In this document: positions 53,427 through 62,992 of the stretch, one piece after another
Numbering within the stretch: the first letter of the stretch is position 1
Layout of the letters: each line of letters opens with the position of its first letter
From: an uncultured Eubacterium sp.
GTDB taxonomy: Bacteria > Bacillota > Clostridia > Lachnospirales > Lachnospiraceae
Direction of reading: 5' to 3'
NCBI GenBank assembly: GCA_910584875.1
Contig: CAJUDA010000004.1
Location: forward strand, 52,157-116,156
Length of the DNA: 64,000 nucleotides
Position numbers and translations under genes: made by a program
The notes under the pieces: model-generated
The model's database searches: none
What the model was told of the DNA's origin: nothing
Seen by the model: the letters and a program-made list of their open reading frames with translations, nothing else

Positions 53427-53878
53427 CTGGCAGAGAAGACAAAAAGGTGAACGATCTCTTTTTTACCTGCAGCCTGATTGAATATATGGCAAGAAAGACA
53501 AAAAATAAATGCTCTGCCGTCGTTGACGCACTGGGCAGAACACAAATTGAAAAAATATATGACCTGGCAGATGTTTATCACAGCGATAATATCGATACAG
53601 TCAGCGACGATTTTATCTGCCGGACAGGCATCCAGGAGGGCAGTTTTGACAATATTGCCGATGCCCAGTATGCGGTTCCAAGTCATTGGGACATCGGCAA
53701 AATCTACAAACGATTGATTTTAGGGATTGCTGAACAGAAGAAACTATCAATTATAGACGCATTATGGGAAGCTTATCATTCCTTTGTCAGTGACAAGATC
53801 AGTGATTACAATTCCAGCTTTTACTATGACTCACCCCAGAACATCCTGATCGCATTTCTGGACGGAACGATTGAATGA
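53423..53878 (+). CDS. DUF3791-like partner protein
   Basis: 151 residues, no signal or membrane part. The first about 75 residues have the DUF3791 look (LFFTCSLIEYMARKTKNKCS, then ALGRTQIEKIYDLADVYHSD). The second half contains VPSHWDIGKIYKRLI, often found in genes beside DUF3990. Such pairs resemble toxin-antitoxin or effector-immunity modules; here the DUF3990 gene is broken and this one is intact. Overlaps the upstream frame by 4 bp (ATGA). Confidence 0.75.
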   Translation: MTGREDKKVNDLFFTCSLIEYMARKTKNKCSAVVDALGRTQIEKIYDLADVYHSDNIDTVSDDFICRTGIQEGSFDNIADAQYAVPSHWDIGKIYKRLILGIAEQKKLSIIDALWEAYHSFVSDKISDYNSSFYYDSPQNILIAFLDGTIE

Positions 53879-53886
53879 CCGCATTC

Positions 53887-56709
53887 CTATTTCTTTTTTG
53901 TATTACTCCATGCCGAATAATATCTGGACTTCCCTGCCTTCTTATAACAGCGTACATTGACCTGATATTTCTTTTTTTTCAGCTTTTTCAATGTGACGCT
54001 TCCCTTCTTCTTTCCGTTCACGGTCACCGTTTTGGTTTTACTGCCGGTGCGGTACCGAATCTGATAACCGGATGCTTTCCCATTTTTCTTCCAGGTCACC
54101 TTCATCCTGCCGCGGGACAGTCTCTTCAGTTTCCGAATAGACGGACGGGACATAAAATAACAGGATTTCACGGCAGGCTTCTTAGACGTCAGATTTCCTT
54201 TCCGTGCCCGGACATAATAAGTGTACTTCCTGCCGTTTTTGCTGGCGCCGGTATCGACATAACTGGTTCCCTTCACGACCCGGACCTTTTTACCGTTCCG
54301 GTAGACCGTATAACTCTGGGCGCCAGATAATTTATCCCAGCTGACCTTTATTCCCTTTGCACTGTTCGACAGGCGGAACGCAACCTTCTTTCTGGAAAAT
54401 CCAACCACGATATCCTCTGGAAAAACATCTTTATCCTCGTCTTTTTCGTATTTCAACTGAATACCCGAAGAATAGGGAAAGAAGTCCGTTGTATATGTCA
54501 GCTCAGCCGGCATGGCATCGGCATCCGATAAATTGCTAAGGGTAACACGATATTTTCTGCCAGCATAGGAATTCACACCATCCGGAAGTTCCGGCGGCGC
54601 AAAACAAACATAATAACCCCAGAACTTACTGATATACAGACCCGTTGCGGCAGTTTTCCTGACAAACTTCTTTCCTGTACTGAGATCCTTGATTGTAACC
54701 TGCAGTCCGATCGCCGACAGATTCAGCTTATCCGTATTGAGGCATACCGTCCAGTATGCAGAAGGAGACAGCTCTTCTGCTGGGAATGCCCCAGGAGCCG
54801 GCCAGGCATATGCCATCTCATTATTTCCTATCTTTGCCGTCCCGGAAGGATTGGGATTATCCTCATATCCTACCGTCTGACACAGATGTCTGCCATGGAT
54901 CCCATAAGCGATCGTAGTGGCATTGCGGGTAAAAAACGTATTTCTGTGTCCGGGAACCACATCCCCCGTATCATCCAGAAACTGCCGGATGCTCCCGATC
55001 AGTTTGTACTGGTCTGCATAATAATTCATTGCGATATTACTGCTTCCCGTCGCTTTCTCTGCCTCGTTATAAAAAGCATCCGGCATATCCGACGGTTTAC
55101 CTGGCGCATGTGAAAAATCAGAGGAGGCCAGAAGTACCGCTCCCTTTCCTGCCCTTGTCCAGATATTGTCTGCCGCACTGCCAAGATTGGTAAGACCTGC
55201 CAGCCATCGGTAATAATTAGATATACTGACTGCATTTTTTCTTGTTGCAGTGGTAAGGACACTCTCTTTATAGGTACCAGATGCAGAACCAGCGCTCTGA
55301 AATAGTGTCTGATCCATATTAGATGGAAGGGCGCTGTGAAACCGGGACTCGATCTGAGCCTTTGTCCGTCCCTGATAGACCATGACCTCATTCAGATCAT
55401 AGGATTTTGTCGTGATCCTCTGAAAATCCGATAAATGGATCTGTTCATAGGAAAAGGAAGTACCATCCGTCTCCAGCGCAATGAGATTATCTCCCAAAGC
55501 TTTCATATTAAAAATTTTATTTTTTGCATAGAAAACCTGTTTTTTCTCCTTCGTGGACATACTGTATACAAATATCGTTTTATTATCCATAAGGGTATAG
55601 ACAAGATCGCCCCGGATCACGGTGCTGACACCCGCATTATACAGATAATCGTACTCATCTCCCATCTCCAGATTTTTCTCTACAGCCAGCGAATGTGAAA
55701 AGGAGCTGTCTGTAATTTTGTCGAGGGGATAAAAACCGCCCATGGATGTTACCAGAACAGTATCATTAATAATCTCTACCGGATTGCGGTAGTTGGAAAA
55801 ATAAATATTCTTGGCGTAGGTCAGATATTTTTCTCCCAGCGTAACCTTTCCTTCTGAATAACTTCCTCTCATCAGGCGTCCCATAAGGTTCGGATACCCA
55901 AGCTGACTGTACGCCATATATTCATCGATATAATAAAAGGTGCCATCTGCGCAGAATCCAGAAAATTCATTGATGGGATATGGCGTCTCCTTTTCCAGCA
56001 CCTTCTCCCCGGTTTCATCCAGAATGATCAGACTCTGGGCATCCCGATTATCCGAATCTTCCGATTTTATGTAATCGTCTGTCCCGATATAAATATTTCC
56101 CTTTTTATCCGCACCAACACAGTGCAGGATATTTCCTGACAGGGAGAATGTATCCTGCACTGCTGCTGTGTTCAGATCATACACTACGATATTCATGATC
56201 TCATCACCGGAAAAAGTATTCTGATAGCTGTTATAGCCATAGTACAGCAGTCCCTTATCTTCCCTGATATAAGCAGATGGAACATCCTGTGAACCATAAA
56301 ACATACTGACTCCCTGTTTAAACTGCGCCGTGCCAAAGGTATGCTCTGTCGTGACTAGACCAGTCTGGATGTCATAGGAATACAGGATATTATTATTTAG
56401 CAGCTTTACTTTCTTTTGATCCTCTGTGACATACTGCATCAGAAGATCGGTACTGGCATTTTTAAAGGAAAGCGGAATCTTGTCCAGCGTCGCAGCGGAT
56501 TCGGATGTTTTCTGAAGGGATAACGCTTTCCTCCATTGATTTTTTTCTGTCTTGTCTTTCTCTGACAGCTGTTTGTCCTCAAGCGGGATCATTTTCTCCC
56601 TGACAATTTCCTGAACCGCTGCTGCTTCTGCCCGACAATATGGGGCAGATAGCAGGATACCAAGCAGACAGATCACTGCCGGCAGACACATAATTCCCTT
56701 ACGTCTCAT
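53887..56709 (-). CDS. Large secreted propeller - CAP-like - Fn3 protein
   Basis: 940 residues. Signal peptide about 1-28 (IMCLPAVICLLGILLSAPYCRA). Residues about 60-440 form a beta-propeller (GLLYYGYNSYQ, NIYIGTDDY, GTFYYIDEYM, LVYTLMDNKTIFV). Residues about 480-640 resemble CAP/SCP domains (ISNYYRWLAGL, KGAVLLASSDFSHAPGKP, DDTGDVVPGHR, AYGIHGRHLC). Then a beta domain, and a very basic Fn3 pair from about 765 (KISWDKLSGAQSYTVYRNGK, GYQIRYRTGSKTKTVTV). Likely surface-bound; substrate unknown. GGAGG 5 bp before ATG 56709. It follows metA by 13 bp, an odd pairing. Confidence 0.82.
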   Translation of the reverse strand: MRRKGIMCLPAVICLLGILLSAPYCRAEAAAVQEIVREKMIPLEDKQLSEKDKTEKNQWRKALSLQKTSESAATLDKIPLSFKNASTDLLMQYVTEDQKKVKLLNNNILYSYDIQTGLVTTEHTFGTAQFKQGVSMFYGSQDVPSAYIREDKGLLYYGYNSYQNTFSGDEIMNIVVYDLNTAAVQDTFSLSGNILHCVGADKKGNIYIGTDDYIKSEDSDNRDAQSLIILDETGEKVLEKETPYPINEFSGFCADGTFYYIDEYMAYSQLGYPNLMGRLMRGSYSEGKVTLGEKYLTYAKNIYFSNYRNPVEIINDTVLVTSMGGFYPLDKITDSSFSHSLAVEKNLEMGDEYDYLYNAGVSTVIRGDLVYTLMDNKTIFVYSMSTKEKKQVFYAKNKIFNMKALGDNLIALETDGTSFSYEQIHLSDFQRITTKSYDLNEVMVYQGRTKAQIESRFHSALPSNMDQTLFQSAGSASGTYKESVLTTATRKNAVSISNYYRWLAGLTNLGSAADNIWTRAGKGAVLLASSDFSHAPGKPSDMPDAFYNEAEKATGSSNIAMNYYADQYKLIGSIRQFLDDTGDVVPGHRNTFFTRNATTIAYGIHGRHLCQTVGYEDNPNPSGTAKIGNNEMAYAWPAPGAFPAEELSPSAYWTVCLNTDKLNLSAIGLQVTIKDLSTGKKFVRKTAATGLYISKFWGYYVCFAPPELPDGVNSYAGRKYRVTLSNLSDADAMPAELTYTTDFFPYSSGIQLKYEKDEDKDVFPEDIVVGFSRKKVAFRLSNSAKGIKVSWDKLSGAQSYTVYRNGKKVRVVKGTSYVDTGASKNGRKYTYYVRARKGNLTSKKPAVKSCYFMSRPSIRKLKRLSRGRMKVTWKKNGKASGYQIRYRTGSKTKTVTVNGKKKGSVTLKKLKKKKYQVNVRCYKKAGKSRYYSAWSNTKKK

Positions 56710-56722
56710 ATACTCCTCCACA

Positions 56723-57652
56723 TCATTCTGATCTTTCTCTTATCTTCCCTACATCATACGGTGTGCTCTGGTATACATAATAATTCAGCCAGTTGCTGTA
56801 AAACAACTGTCCGGTTGAGCGCCATCGCACCACGGGCTCCCTCGCCGGGTCATCATCTGGGAAATAGTTAACCGGAAGAGAGGGCTCCATTCCCTTATCC
56901 CGGTCACGGAAATATTCTTTTGCCAGTGTATCCGAATCATATTCCGGATGACAGGTAATAAAAAACTGACGGCTGTCTCTTGTCTTCAGTATCGTCACCC
57001 CGGCAAGATCGGACACAGCAAGCAGTTCCAGTTCTGGTACTTTCTCCACCGCCTCACGTTCGACCGTCATGGCACGGGACTGCGGGGCATAAAAAATATC
57101 ATCAAAGCCCCGGAACAGGGGTGAACTCTTCTTCAATATATAATGCTCATAAATGCCTGACAGTTTTTTCGGAAGATCTACCTTATCAATTCCATAATGA
57201 TAATACAGACCAGCATACACTCCCCAGCACATATGCAGGGTACAGTGGACATGCGTCCGGCTCCACTTCATGATCTCGCACAGTTCTGGCCAGTAATCCA
57301 CATCTTCAAAAGCAGTATAGTCCAGAGGTGCTCCCGTAATGATCATGCCATCAAATGTCCGGTCTTTTATTTCGTCAAATACCTGATAAAACGTATCCAG
57401 ATGACTTGGTTCCACATGTCTTGGCTGGTAGCTTGCCGTCTGCAGGAATTCTACATCCACCTGCAGTGGTGTATTGGAAAGCTTCCGCAAAAGCTGGGTC
57501 TCCGTCTCGATCTTGGTGGGCATGAGATTCAGTACCAGCACATGCAGTGGACGGATATCCTGATGCATGGCACGATACTCTGTCATCACAAAAATATTCT
57601 CACTTTCCAACGTCTTTTGTGCAGGCAGGGAATCCTTTATTTTAATCGGCAT
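56723..57652 (-). CDS. metA: Homoserine O-acyltransferase MetA
   Basis: 309 residues. Transfers an acyl group to homoserine at the start of methionine synthesis. Catalytic C142 (HMCWG), His in CHPEYD (about 235) and the following Glu. Numbering from ATG 57652 (MPIKIKD) matches E. coli MetA exactly. Residue 111, which sets donor choice (Gly for succinyl-CoA, Glu for acetyl-CoA in studied enzymes), is Asp here (GAPLDY). I expect acetyl-CoA use, with moderate doubt. AAGGAG before the start contains the stop codon of the upstream histidine kinase gene, so the two are coupled. No S-box riboswitch was seen. Confidence 0.95.
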   Translation of the reverse strand: MPIKIKDSLPAQKTLESENIFVMTEYRAMHQDIRPLHVLVLNLMPTKIETETQLLRKLSNTPLQVDVEFLQTASYQPRHVEPSHLDTFYQVFDEIKDRTFDGMIITGAPLDYTAFEDVDYWPELCEIMKWSRTHVHCTLHMCWGVYAGLYYHYGIDKVDLPKKLSGIYEHYILKKSSPLFRGFDDIFYAPQSRAMTVEREAVEKVPELELLAVSDLAGVTILKTRDSRQFFITCHPEYDSDTLAKEYFRDRDKGMEPSLPVNYFPDDDPAREPVVRWRSTGQLFYSNWLNYYVYQSTPYDVGKIRERSE

Positions 57653-57657
57653 ATCTG

Positions 57658-59919
57658 TCACTCCTTACTAATCGTTTCATGATGATGTACAACCGTTCCC
57701 ATCGTATCGAGTAAAAGCGGGATATCGATCGGTTTCGTCAGATGAGCGTCCATACCGCACTGGATTGATTTCTTCTCATCACTTTCAAAAGCATCTGCTG
57801 ACAAAGCAATGATCGGGATCTGGGACAACACCGGATCGCTTAACTGTCGTATTTCTCTGGTTGCCTGCCATCCGTCCATCACGGGCATCTGTATATCCAT
57901 AAGGATCAGGGCAAACTCTCCCGGTTCGGACTGACGGATCGTATCAACCGCCATTTTGCCGTCTGTGACTGCTTTGAGATGAAATCCCAGGCCGTTCAGG
58001 ATCTCTGTTTCAATCTCAATATTGATTTCATTGTCCTCTACAAGCAAAATAGTACGGCTCATGATATGGTCCAGTATCACATCCATGTCAGCCGCAGCGG
58101 CCAGTGGTTTATTCTGGATTCTCAGCCGCAGTGTAACAGTAAATACCGTTCCCTGGTCTACCTCACTTGCCACTTCTATGTTACCGTCCATAAGCTCTAC
58201 GATGTGCTTCACGATAGTCAGTCCCACACCTGTACCATGTACTCCGCTATAGGTCGTATTCTTTTCTCTGGCAAATGGTTCAAATATATGTGCCAGAAAT
58301 TCTTCGCTGATCCCAATCCCATTATCCTTTACTTCAAACTGATAAACGGCATAATGATTGACTGGTTTTTCCAGTTCTTTTACCGTAATATCGACGTTGC
58401 CGCCAGGTCTTGTGTATGTTATGGCATTGCCGGAAAGATGAAGAAAAATCTGGCGAAGCTTTTCCCTGTCAGCCAGGATATTGCTATCCTCCAGAGTATC
58501 CGTGTTCAGAGTGATCGTAATCTCCTTTTTCGACGCCTGGGGCCCCAGATGGCGGGTGATATCTGTCAAAATATCATTCAAATTGCATTCCGTCTCTGTG
58601 ATCCGGGTATCTCTTGTCTCTGTCCAGGAAATTTCCAGCACCTTGTCAATAAGCTCCAGAAACTGACGGCTCGATTCCTCGATCTTGTCCAGATAATGAC
58701 TGACGGCACCTCTGTCATTGATATTTTTTCTGGCAAGTGCCGTATATCCAAAAATAGCATTTAACGGAGTCCTCATATCATGTGACATATTAGACAAAAA
58801 TGTGTTTTTTGCCACGATCGCAAGATTAGCATTATTTAATGCTTCCTCCAGGATCTGCTTCTGTTCCAGTTCACGCTGGACTTCTTCATCCACTCTCCGG
58901 TATCCCATTACAATCTGTGAAATCTGGTCTTCGTTTCCTACATTGACGATGCGCAGCTGGAGATACTGCACCTCACCTTTATTCTGGATACGGTAATTAA
59001 AATAAAACGTCTTATTCTGCAGCAGTTTCTTTTTAATATACCCGGGAAGCGTCCTTCTTAATACAAGATCCTGTTCCTCCGGATGTACCCATGTCCTCAC
59101 ATAATCTTCTATATACCACATATAAGAACGTTTCTGATATTTTTGTCCAAACTGGACTTTGGTTCTCGAACTTAGACGATAAGGCAGAATCTGATCCGTT
59201 TCCAGATCTGCATATAAAATAGATTCATAATTGACACTGAGTCCTTTGATCACCTCAAGCCTGCGAAGATGTTCCTGATGGATGAGTTTTCTCTCCTGAT
59301 CGTATTCTTCGATCTCATCCATCAACATCTGCATTTTCTGCTCTTTTCTCTTCTTTTCCTTCATCCAGTTCGCCTTTTCCAATAGCTGGCGTTTCCTTTT
59401 TTCTGTGGCATCACCGATAAAGACATAGAAGATATCTCCCACTGCCTCACTATGGATAAAATGACCATAATCATCGACCCAGCGGACCGATCCGTCTTTT
59501 CTTATGATACGGTACTCTACATAGTCAAGATCATACTGGCTGGCAGTGATCTGCTCCCGGATGCTCTCTTCAATGGAATCCAGATCCTCAGGATGCACAA
59601 TTCCCTGAAACGAATTGCCTGTCAGCTCACGGAACTCCCGCATCGTATCACACCGGAAAATCCGTAAAAGTGCTTTGTTTGCATAGATGATCTCTTCCCC
59701 GGCATCCGCATGATAGATAAAAAAACCTCCTGGCATTTCATCCATAAAACGTATCACCTCATATGCCATCTGAAATTCCTGTGAACTGCCCAGAATTTTT
59801 TCTTCCAGCCCGCTGTCATACCGCATCAGTTGATCTACATCAATATGATTCTGATCCAGTGTCTGCAACAATGTCAGCATGTATTCTATCAGACCATACT
59901 CTGTTGTAAATTTTTTCAT
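57658..59919 (-). CDS. Soluble hybrid histidine kinase (PAS - kinase - receiver)
   Basis: 753 residues, no membrane segment. PAS domain at about 60-175 (FFIYHADAGEEIIYANKALLRIF, GSVRWVDDYGHFI), a coiled coil about 175-225, a second PAS-like region about 235-345, HisKA with H380 (NMSHDMRTPLNAI), HATPase (GNAITYTRPG, DNGIGISEEF, GTGVGLTIVKH), and a C-terminal receiver domain about 625-745 (LVEDNEIN, LILMDIQMPVMDG, phospho-Asp in MDIQ). It needs a partner with an output domain. Stop overlaps the metA ribosome site. Confidence 0.92.
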   Translation of the reverse strand: MKKFTTEYGLIEYMLTLLQTLDQNHIDVDQLMRYDSGLEEKILGSSQEFQMAYEVIRFMDEMPGGFFIYHADAGEEIIYANKALLRIFRCDTMREFRELTGNSFQGIVHPEDLDSIEESIREQITASQYDLDYVEYRIIRKDGSVRWVDDYGHFIHSEAVGDIFYVFIGDATEKRKRQLLEKANWMKEKKRKEQKMQMLMDEIEEYDQERKLIHQEHLRRLEVIKGLSVNYESILYADLETDQILPYRLSSRTKVQFGQKYQKRSYMWYIEDYVRTWVHPEEQDLVLRRTLPGYIKKKLLQNKTFYFNYRIQNKGEVQYLQLRIVNVGNEDQISQIVMGYRRVDEEVQRELEQKQILEEALNNANLAIVAKNTFLSNMSHDMRTPLNAIFGYTALARKNINDRGAVSHYLDKIEESSRQFLELIDKVLEISWTETRDTRITETECNLNDILTDITRHLGPQASKKEITITLNTDTLEDSNILADREKLRQIFLHLSGNAITYTRPGGNVDITVKELEKPVNHYAVYQFEVKDNGIGISEEFLAHIFEPFAREKNTTYSGVHGTGVGLTIVKHIVELMDGNIEVASEVDQGTVFTVTLRLRIQNKPLAAAADMDVILDHIMSRTILLVEDNEINIEIETEILNGLGFHLKAVTDGKMAVDTIRQSEPGEFALILMDIQMPVMDGWQATREIRQLSDPVLSQIPIIALSADAFESDEKKSIQCGMDAHLTKPIDIPLLLDTMGTVVHHHETISKE

Positions 59920-60000
59920 CCCCCGGCTCCTCTCAGAAAGTCTGATAAAATAGTACCATAAAATAAGCCATCTGTCACCAGTTAAGTGAAATCTTTTTCA

Positions 60001-60591
60001 TCATAAACCGTAAAGCTGATCCCCGGGTGACCTGTTTCCACCCATGGCGCCAGACATAATGCAGACCCCTTTTGCCCCCTGTTCTATCACTGATTTTTCA
60101 TTATCCGCACAGATTCCCCCAATCCCAAAAACGGGGATCGTAACACTACTGCATACTTTTTTAAGAAAATCCAGCCCCCTGGGTGGAAGACCCGGCTTAC
60201 AGGTGGTAGAAAATATATGTCCCGCCGTAATCGTATCTGCTCCCAGCCGCACAGCCTCCTCTGCCTGCTCCACAGAATGTACCGAAGTACCTATCTCTGT
60301 AAATAACGATTTTTGTTCCTGATCCAGTGTCCGGAGAAGCGGCAGCGGCAGATGGATCAGCGGATGGCCATACTCTGCTGCTATCTGCCAGAATGAGTGC
60401 AAAATACATTTCTTATTATTTTCCTGACAGACCGCCAGTACCTCACTGGCCAGCACTCTGTACTGTTCTGCTGTCATATCCTTCTCCCGGAGGAGGATAG
60501 CATCATAGGCAGGATCCTCTGACAGTTTTCGGATCCGCGTAAGAAAGTCTTCCTGACAGAGATGACGGTTGGTCACAGCAATCCTATACAT
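60001..60591 (-). CDS. thiE: Thiamine phosphate synthase family protein (ThiE/TenI)
   Basis: 196 residues. TIM-barrel: LLREKDMTAEQY, GTSVHSVEQAEEAVRLGADTITAGHIF, CKPGLPPRGLDFL, VFGIGGICADN. ThiE joins the thiazole and pyrimidine parts of thiamine; TenI relatives isomerise the thiazole. The STTCKPGLPPRGL loop is TenI-like, so the exact reaction is open. Overlaps the end of thiH by 8 bp. Confidence 0.88.
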   Translation of the reverse strand: MYRIAVTNRHLCQEDFLTRIRKLSEDPAYDAILLREKDMTAEQYRVLASEVLAVCQENNKKCILHSFWQIAAEYGHPLIHLPLPLLRTLDQEQKSLFTEIGTSVHSVEQAEEAVRLGADTITAGHIFSTTCKPGLPPRGLDFLKKVCSSVTIPVFGIGGICADNEKSVIEQGAKGVCIMSGAMGGNRSPGDQLYGL

Positions 60592-61789
60592 AGATATGAT
60601 CGCTCATAACAGGCTGCATACCATGAGAGAGGATGGCATCGTATACTTCCTGTACATTTCTTGTATCATCAATCTCGAACTGCTCATCTCCCAGTTCTGA
60701 CCCGCTATGTCCTCCGATCCCCACATCGACACCAGCTGAGATCTTCGTTGCCGCGATCTGGATCAGATTATCACGGACACGTTTACACTCTCTGGTGGAG
60801 ATCGTTATGGAAGCAAAAGGCAGGAGCAGACGGTAGGCACACACTACCTGCAAAAGCTGTGCTTCCTGTACATCCATGGGATTGATCCTGTCATTGTTGA
60901 TGATAGGACGCAGTCTCGGACAGGAAAATGCGATCTCGGCATGTGGATATTTTTTCTGCAGCAGATAAGCATGGGTCCCCGTAGCAAAAGCATCCCTGCG
61001 GAAATCGTCCAGTCCAAGCAGGGCACCAAAACCCACTCCCCTCATACCGCCTTTCAAAGCCCGTTCCTGGGCATTGATTCGATAGGGAAAAATACGTTTC
61101 CTTCCTGCCAGATGAAGCGTCTCATATTTATCTGGATTATACGTTTCCTGAAATACTGTAACATAATCGGCGCCACATTGATGCCAGTATCGGTAATCCG
61201 CCGAATTCGCCGGATATACTTCCAGTCCGATCACTTTAAAATATTTTCTGGCGATCTTGCATGCCTCGCCAATGTATGTTACATCTGACATCTCCAGGCT
61301 CTCCCCTGTCAGGATCAGAATCTCCTGCAGACCAGATCTGCTGATTGCTTTCATCTCTCTCTCAATCCCGTCCCGATCCAGTCTGGCACGGCGGATCTTA
61401 TTATGGCAGTTAAATCCACAGTAGATACAATAGTTCTCACAATAGTTGGCGATATACAACGGGGTAAACATCATCACCGAGTTGCCGAACTGTCTCCTTG
61501 TCTCCTTCTGTGCCATCTGTGCCATCTCTTCCAGAAAGGGCAGCGCTGCCGGAGATAAAAGTGCCCCAAATTCCTCCAGTGTCCGATTTTCATTATAAAT
61601 GGCATATTGTACATCGGATGCTGTATAGCTGCCCTGGTCATATGTACCCATCGCTTCCAGGACCTGCATGGCAACATCGGATTCCAGAACTTCCATGTCA
61701 TCCATATATGTCATATGATCGATACGGTTCTCTTTCATATCTTTCCGGATTGATTCACTCATGATACTCTCATTGATTTTATTCTTCAT
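60584..61789 (-). CDS. thiH: 2-iminoacetate synthase (ThiH), radical SAM enzyme
   Basis: 401 residues. Cleaves tyrosine to give dehydroglycine for the thiamine thiazole in anaerobes. The 4Fe-4S/SAM motif is C117, C121, C124 (CENYCIYCGF). EILILTGES, GLEVYPANSADY, ETLHLAGRKR and RLRPIIN follow. Its start overlaps the last codons of thiG (11 bp), so it is translationally coupled. No thiF, thiC or thiD in the window. Confidence 0.96.
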   Translation of the reverse strand: MKNKINESIMSESIRKDMKENRIDHMTYMDDMEVLESDVAMQVLEAMGTYDQGSYTASDVQYAIYNENRTLEEFGALLSPAALPFLEEMAQMAQKETRRQFGNSVMMFTPLYIANYCENYCIYCGFNCHNKIRRARLDRDGIEREMKAISRSGLQEILILTGESLEMSDVTYIGEACKIARKYFKVIGLEVYPANSADYRYWHQCGADYVTVFQETYNPDKYETLHLAGRKRIFPYRINAQERALKGGMRGVGFGALLGLDDFRRDAFATGTHAYLLQKKYPHAEIAFSCPRLRPIINNDRINPMDVQEAQLLQVVCAYRLLLPFASITISTRECKRVRDNLIQIAATKISAGVDVGIGGHSGSELGDEQFEIDDTRNVQEVYDAILSHGMQPVMSDHIYV

Positions 61790-62603
61790 ACGATTTGTTT
61801 CCTTCCTTCACACTGCCATCCTGTATATATCCCGTCAGAGGTGAGGATGCGCTCCCTCCCCGCTCGAGCACACGTCCTGTCCCGGCAAGATATGCCTTTC
61901 TTCCTGCCTCGATGGCAAGTTTAAATGCTTCCGCCATTGCCGGGATATCTCCTGCTGTCGCGATCCCGGTATTCGCCATAATAGCCGCCGCGCCCATCTC
62001 CATGGCAGCACATGCCTCCGACGGCTTTCCAATTCCGGCATCAACGATCACAGGAAGGTCTATTTCATCGATCAGAATCTGGATAAACTCTTTTGTACAA
62101 AGCCCTTTATTGGAACCGATCGGAGCTGCCAGCGGCATGATGGAGGCAGCTCCTGCTTCTCTCAGATCACGCGCTGTGTTAAGATCCGGGTACATATATG
62201 GCATCACGATAAACCCTTCTTTTGCCAGCAGTTCTGTCGCCTTCACCGTTTCGTAATTATCCGGCAACAGATATTTTGTATCACGCATGATCTCGATCTT
62301 TACAAAATCTCCACATCCGACTTCCCGGGAAAGCCGGGCGATCCTCACTGCCTCATCGGCATTTCTCGCCCCGGACGTATTGGGCAGCAGGGTTACCCCT
62401 TCCGGAATATAATCCAGTATATTCGCTCTTCCGTCCTGGTTGGCACGGCGCAGCGCCAGTGTAATGATCTGTGCCCCCGCCTGCTGCACAGAAGCCCGAA
62501 TCAGATCCAGAGAATACTTACCGGATCCCAGGATAAACCGGGAAGTAAACTCATGCCCTCCCAGGATAAATTTATCGTTCTTTTCCTGTTTCCTGTTTTT
62601 CAT
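61779..62603 (-). CDS. thiG: Thiazole synthase
   Basis: 274 residues. Builds the thiazole with ThiS-thiocarboxylate. Visible: FILGSGKYSL, TLLPNTSGARNADEAV, the Schiff-base lysine in VKIEIM, ASIMPLAAPIGSNKGL, VDAGIGKPSEA, and AIMANTGIATA. AAAGGAAG before ATG 62603; 48 bp after thiS. Confidence 0.96.
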   Translation of the reverse strand: MKNRKQEKNDKFILGGHEFTSRFILGSGKYSLDLIRASVQQAGAQIITLALRRANQDGRANILDYIPEGVTLLPNTSGARNADEAVRIARLSREVGCGDFVKIEIMRDTKYLLPDNYETVKATELLAKEGFIVMPYMYPDLNTARDLREAGAASIMPLAAPIGSNKGLCTKEFIQILIDEIDLPVIVDAGIGKPSEACAAMEMGAAAIMANTGIATAGDIPAMAEAFKLAIEAGRKAYLAGTGRVLERGGSASSPLTGYIQDGSVKEGNKSYEE

Positions 62604-62651
62604 GATATATCTTCCTTTCTTTAGACAGTCTGATAATTGTTTCTTCCCGTC

Positions 62652-62849
62652 TCAGCCGCCACCCACAAAACTGACTACCTCAATGCTGTCACCAGAGTGC
62701 AGCAGTGTTTCATTAAATTCCTTTTTACTGATGATCACACCATTGATCTCAATGGCGATCCGGCTTGTTTCATATCCTTCTCTTTTAAGCATTTCTGTTA
62801 CAGAGAGTCCCTCGCAGTCCTCCCTTTTTTCACCGTTGATGGTAACCAT
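62652..62849 (-). CDS. thiS: Sulfur carrier protein ThiS
   Basis: 65 residues, ubiquitin-like. Ends in VSFVGGG, the Gly-Gly tail that is adenylated and thiocarboxylated. MVTINGEK start and VIISKKEF loop are typical. AAGGAGGAGATCC precedes ATG 62849. First gene of thiSGHE. Confidence 0.95.
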   Translation of the reverse strand: MVTINGEKREDCEGLSVTEMLKREGYETSRIAIEINGVIISKKEFNETLLHSGDSIEVVSFVGGG

Positions 62850-62864
62850 GGATCTCCTCCTTCC

Positions 62865-62902
62865 TAGCTCAACGGTGCCAATTTGAACCCGCCGTTCAGC
62901 TA
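62865..62902. repeat. 38-bp palindromic intergenic repeat, short form
   Basis: TAGCTCAACGGTGCCAATTT, then GAACCCG and GCCGTTCAGCTA; relative of 1335-1385 and 15304-15341. It lies in the thiS leader; read rightwards it is followed by TTTTTT. Confidence 0.75.
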
Positions 62903-62921
62903 ACTTTTTTATCGAATGAAA

Positions 62922-62984
62922 AAAGACACCTCAAGAAGTTCCACACCCGTGGTGGTGTGCCCCTTCCTGAGATGTCTCTCAATC
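62922..62984 (-). terminator. Terminator-like hairpin upstream of thiS
   Basis: Read leftwards, GACATCTCAGGAAG and GGGGCACACC pair with matching GGTGTGGAACTTCTTGAGGTGTC, followed by TTTTTTC. A long stem with a strong T-run. It could end the upstream SPFH transcript or act as an attenuator of thiSGHE, because a promoter lies just before it. No TPP riboswitch motif (CTGAGA with ACCTGATCTGG) was seen. Confidence 0.75.
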
Positions 62985-62992
62985 TGCTGGTT

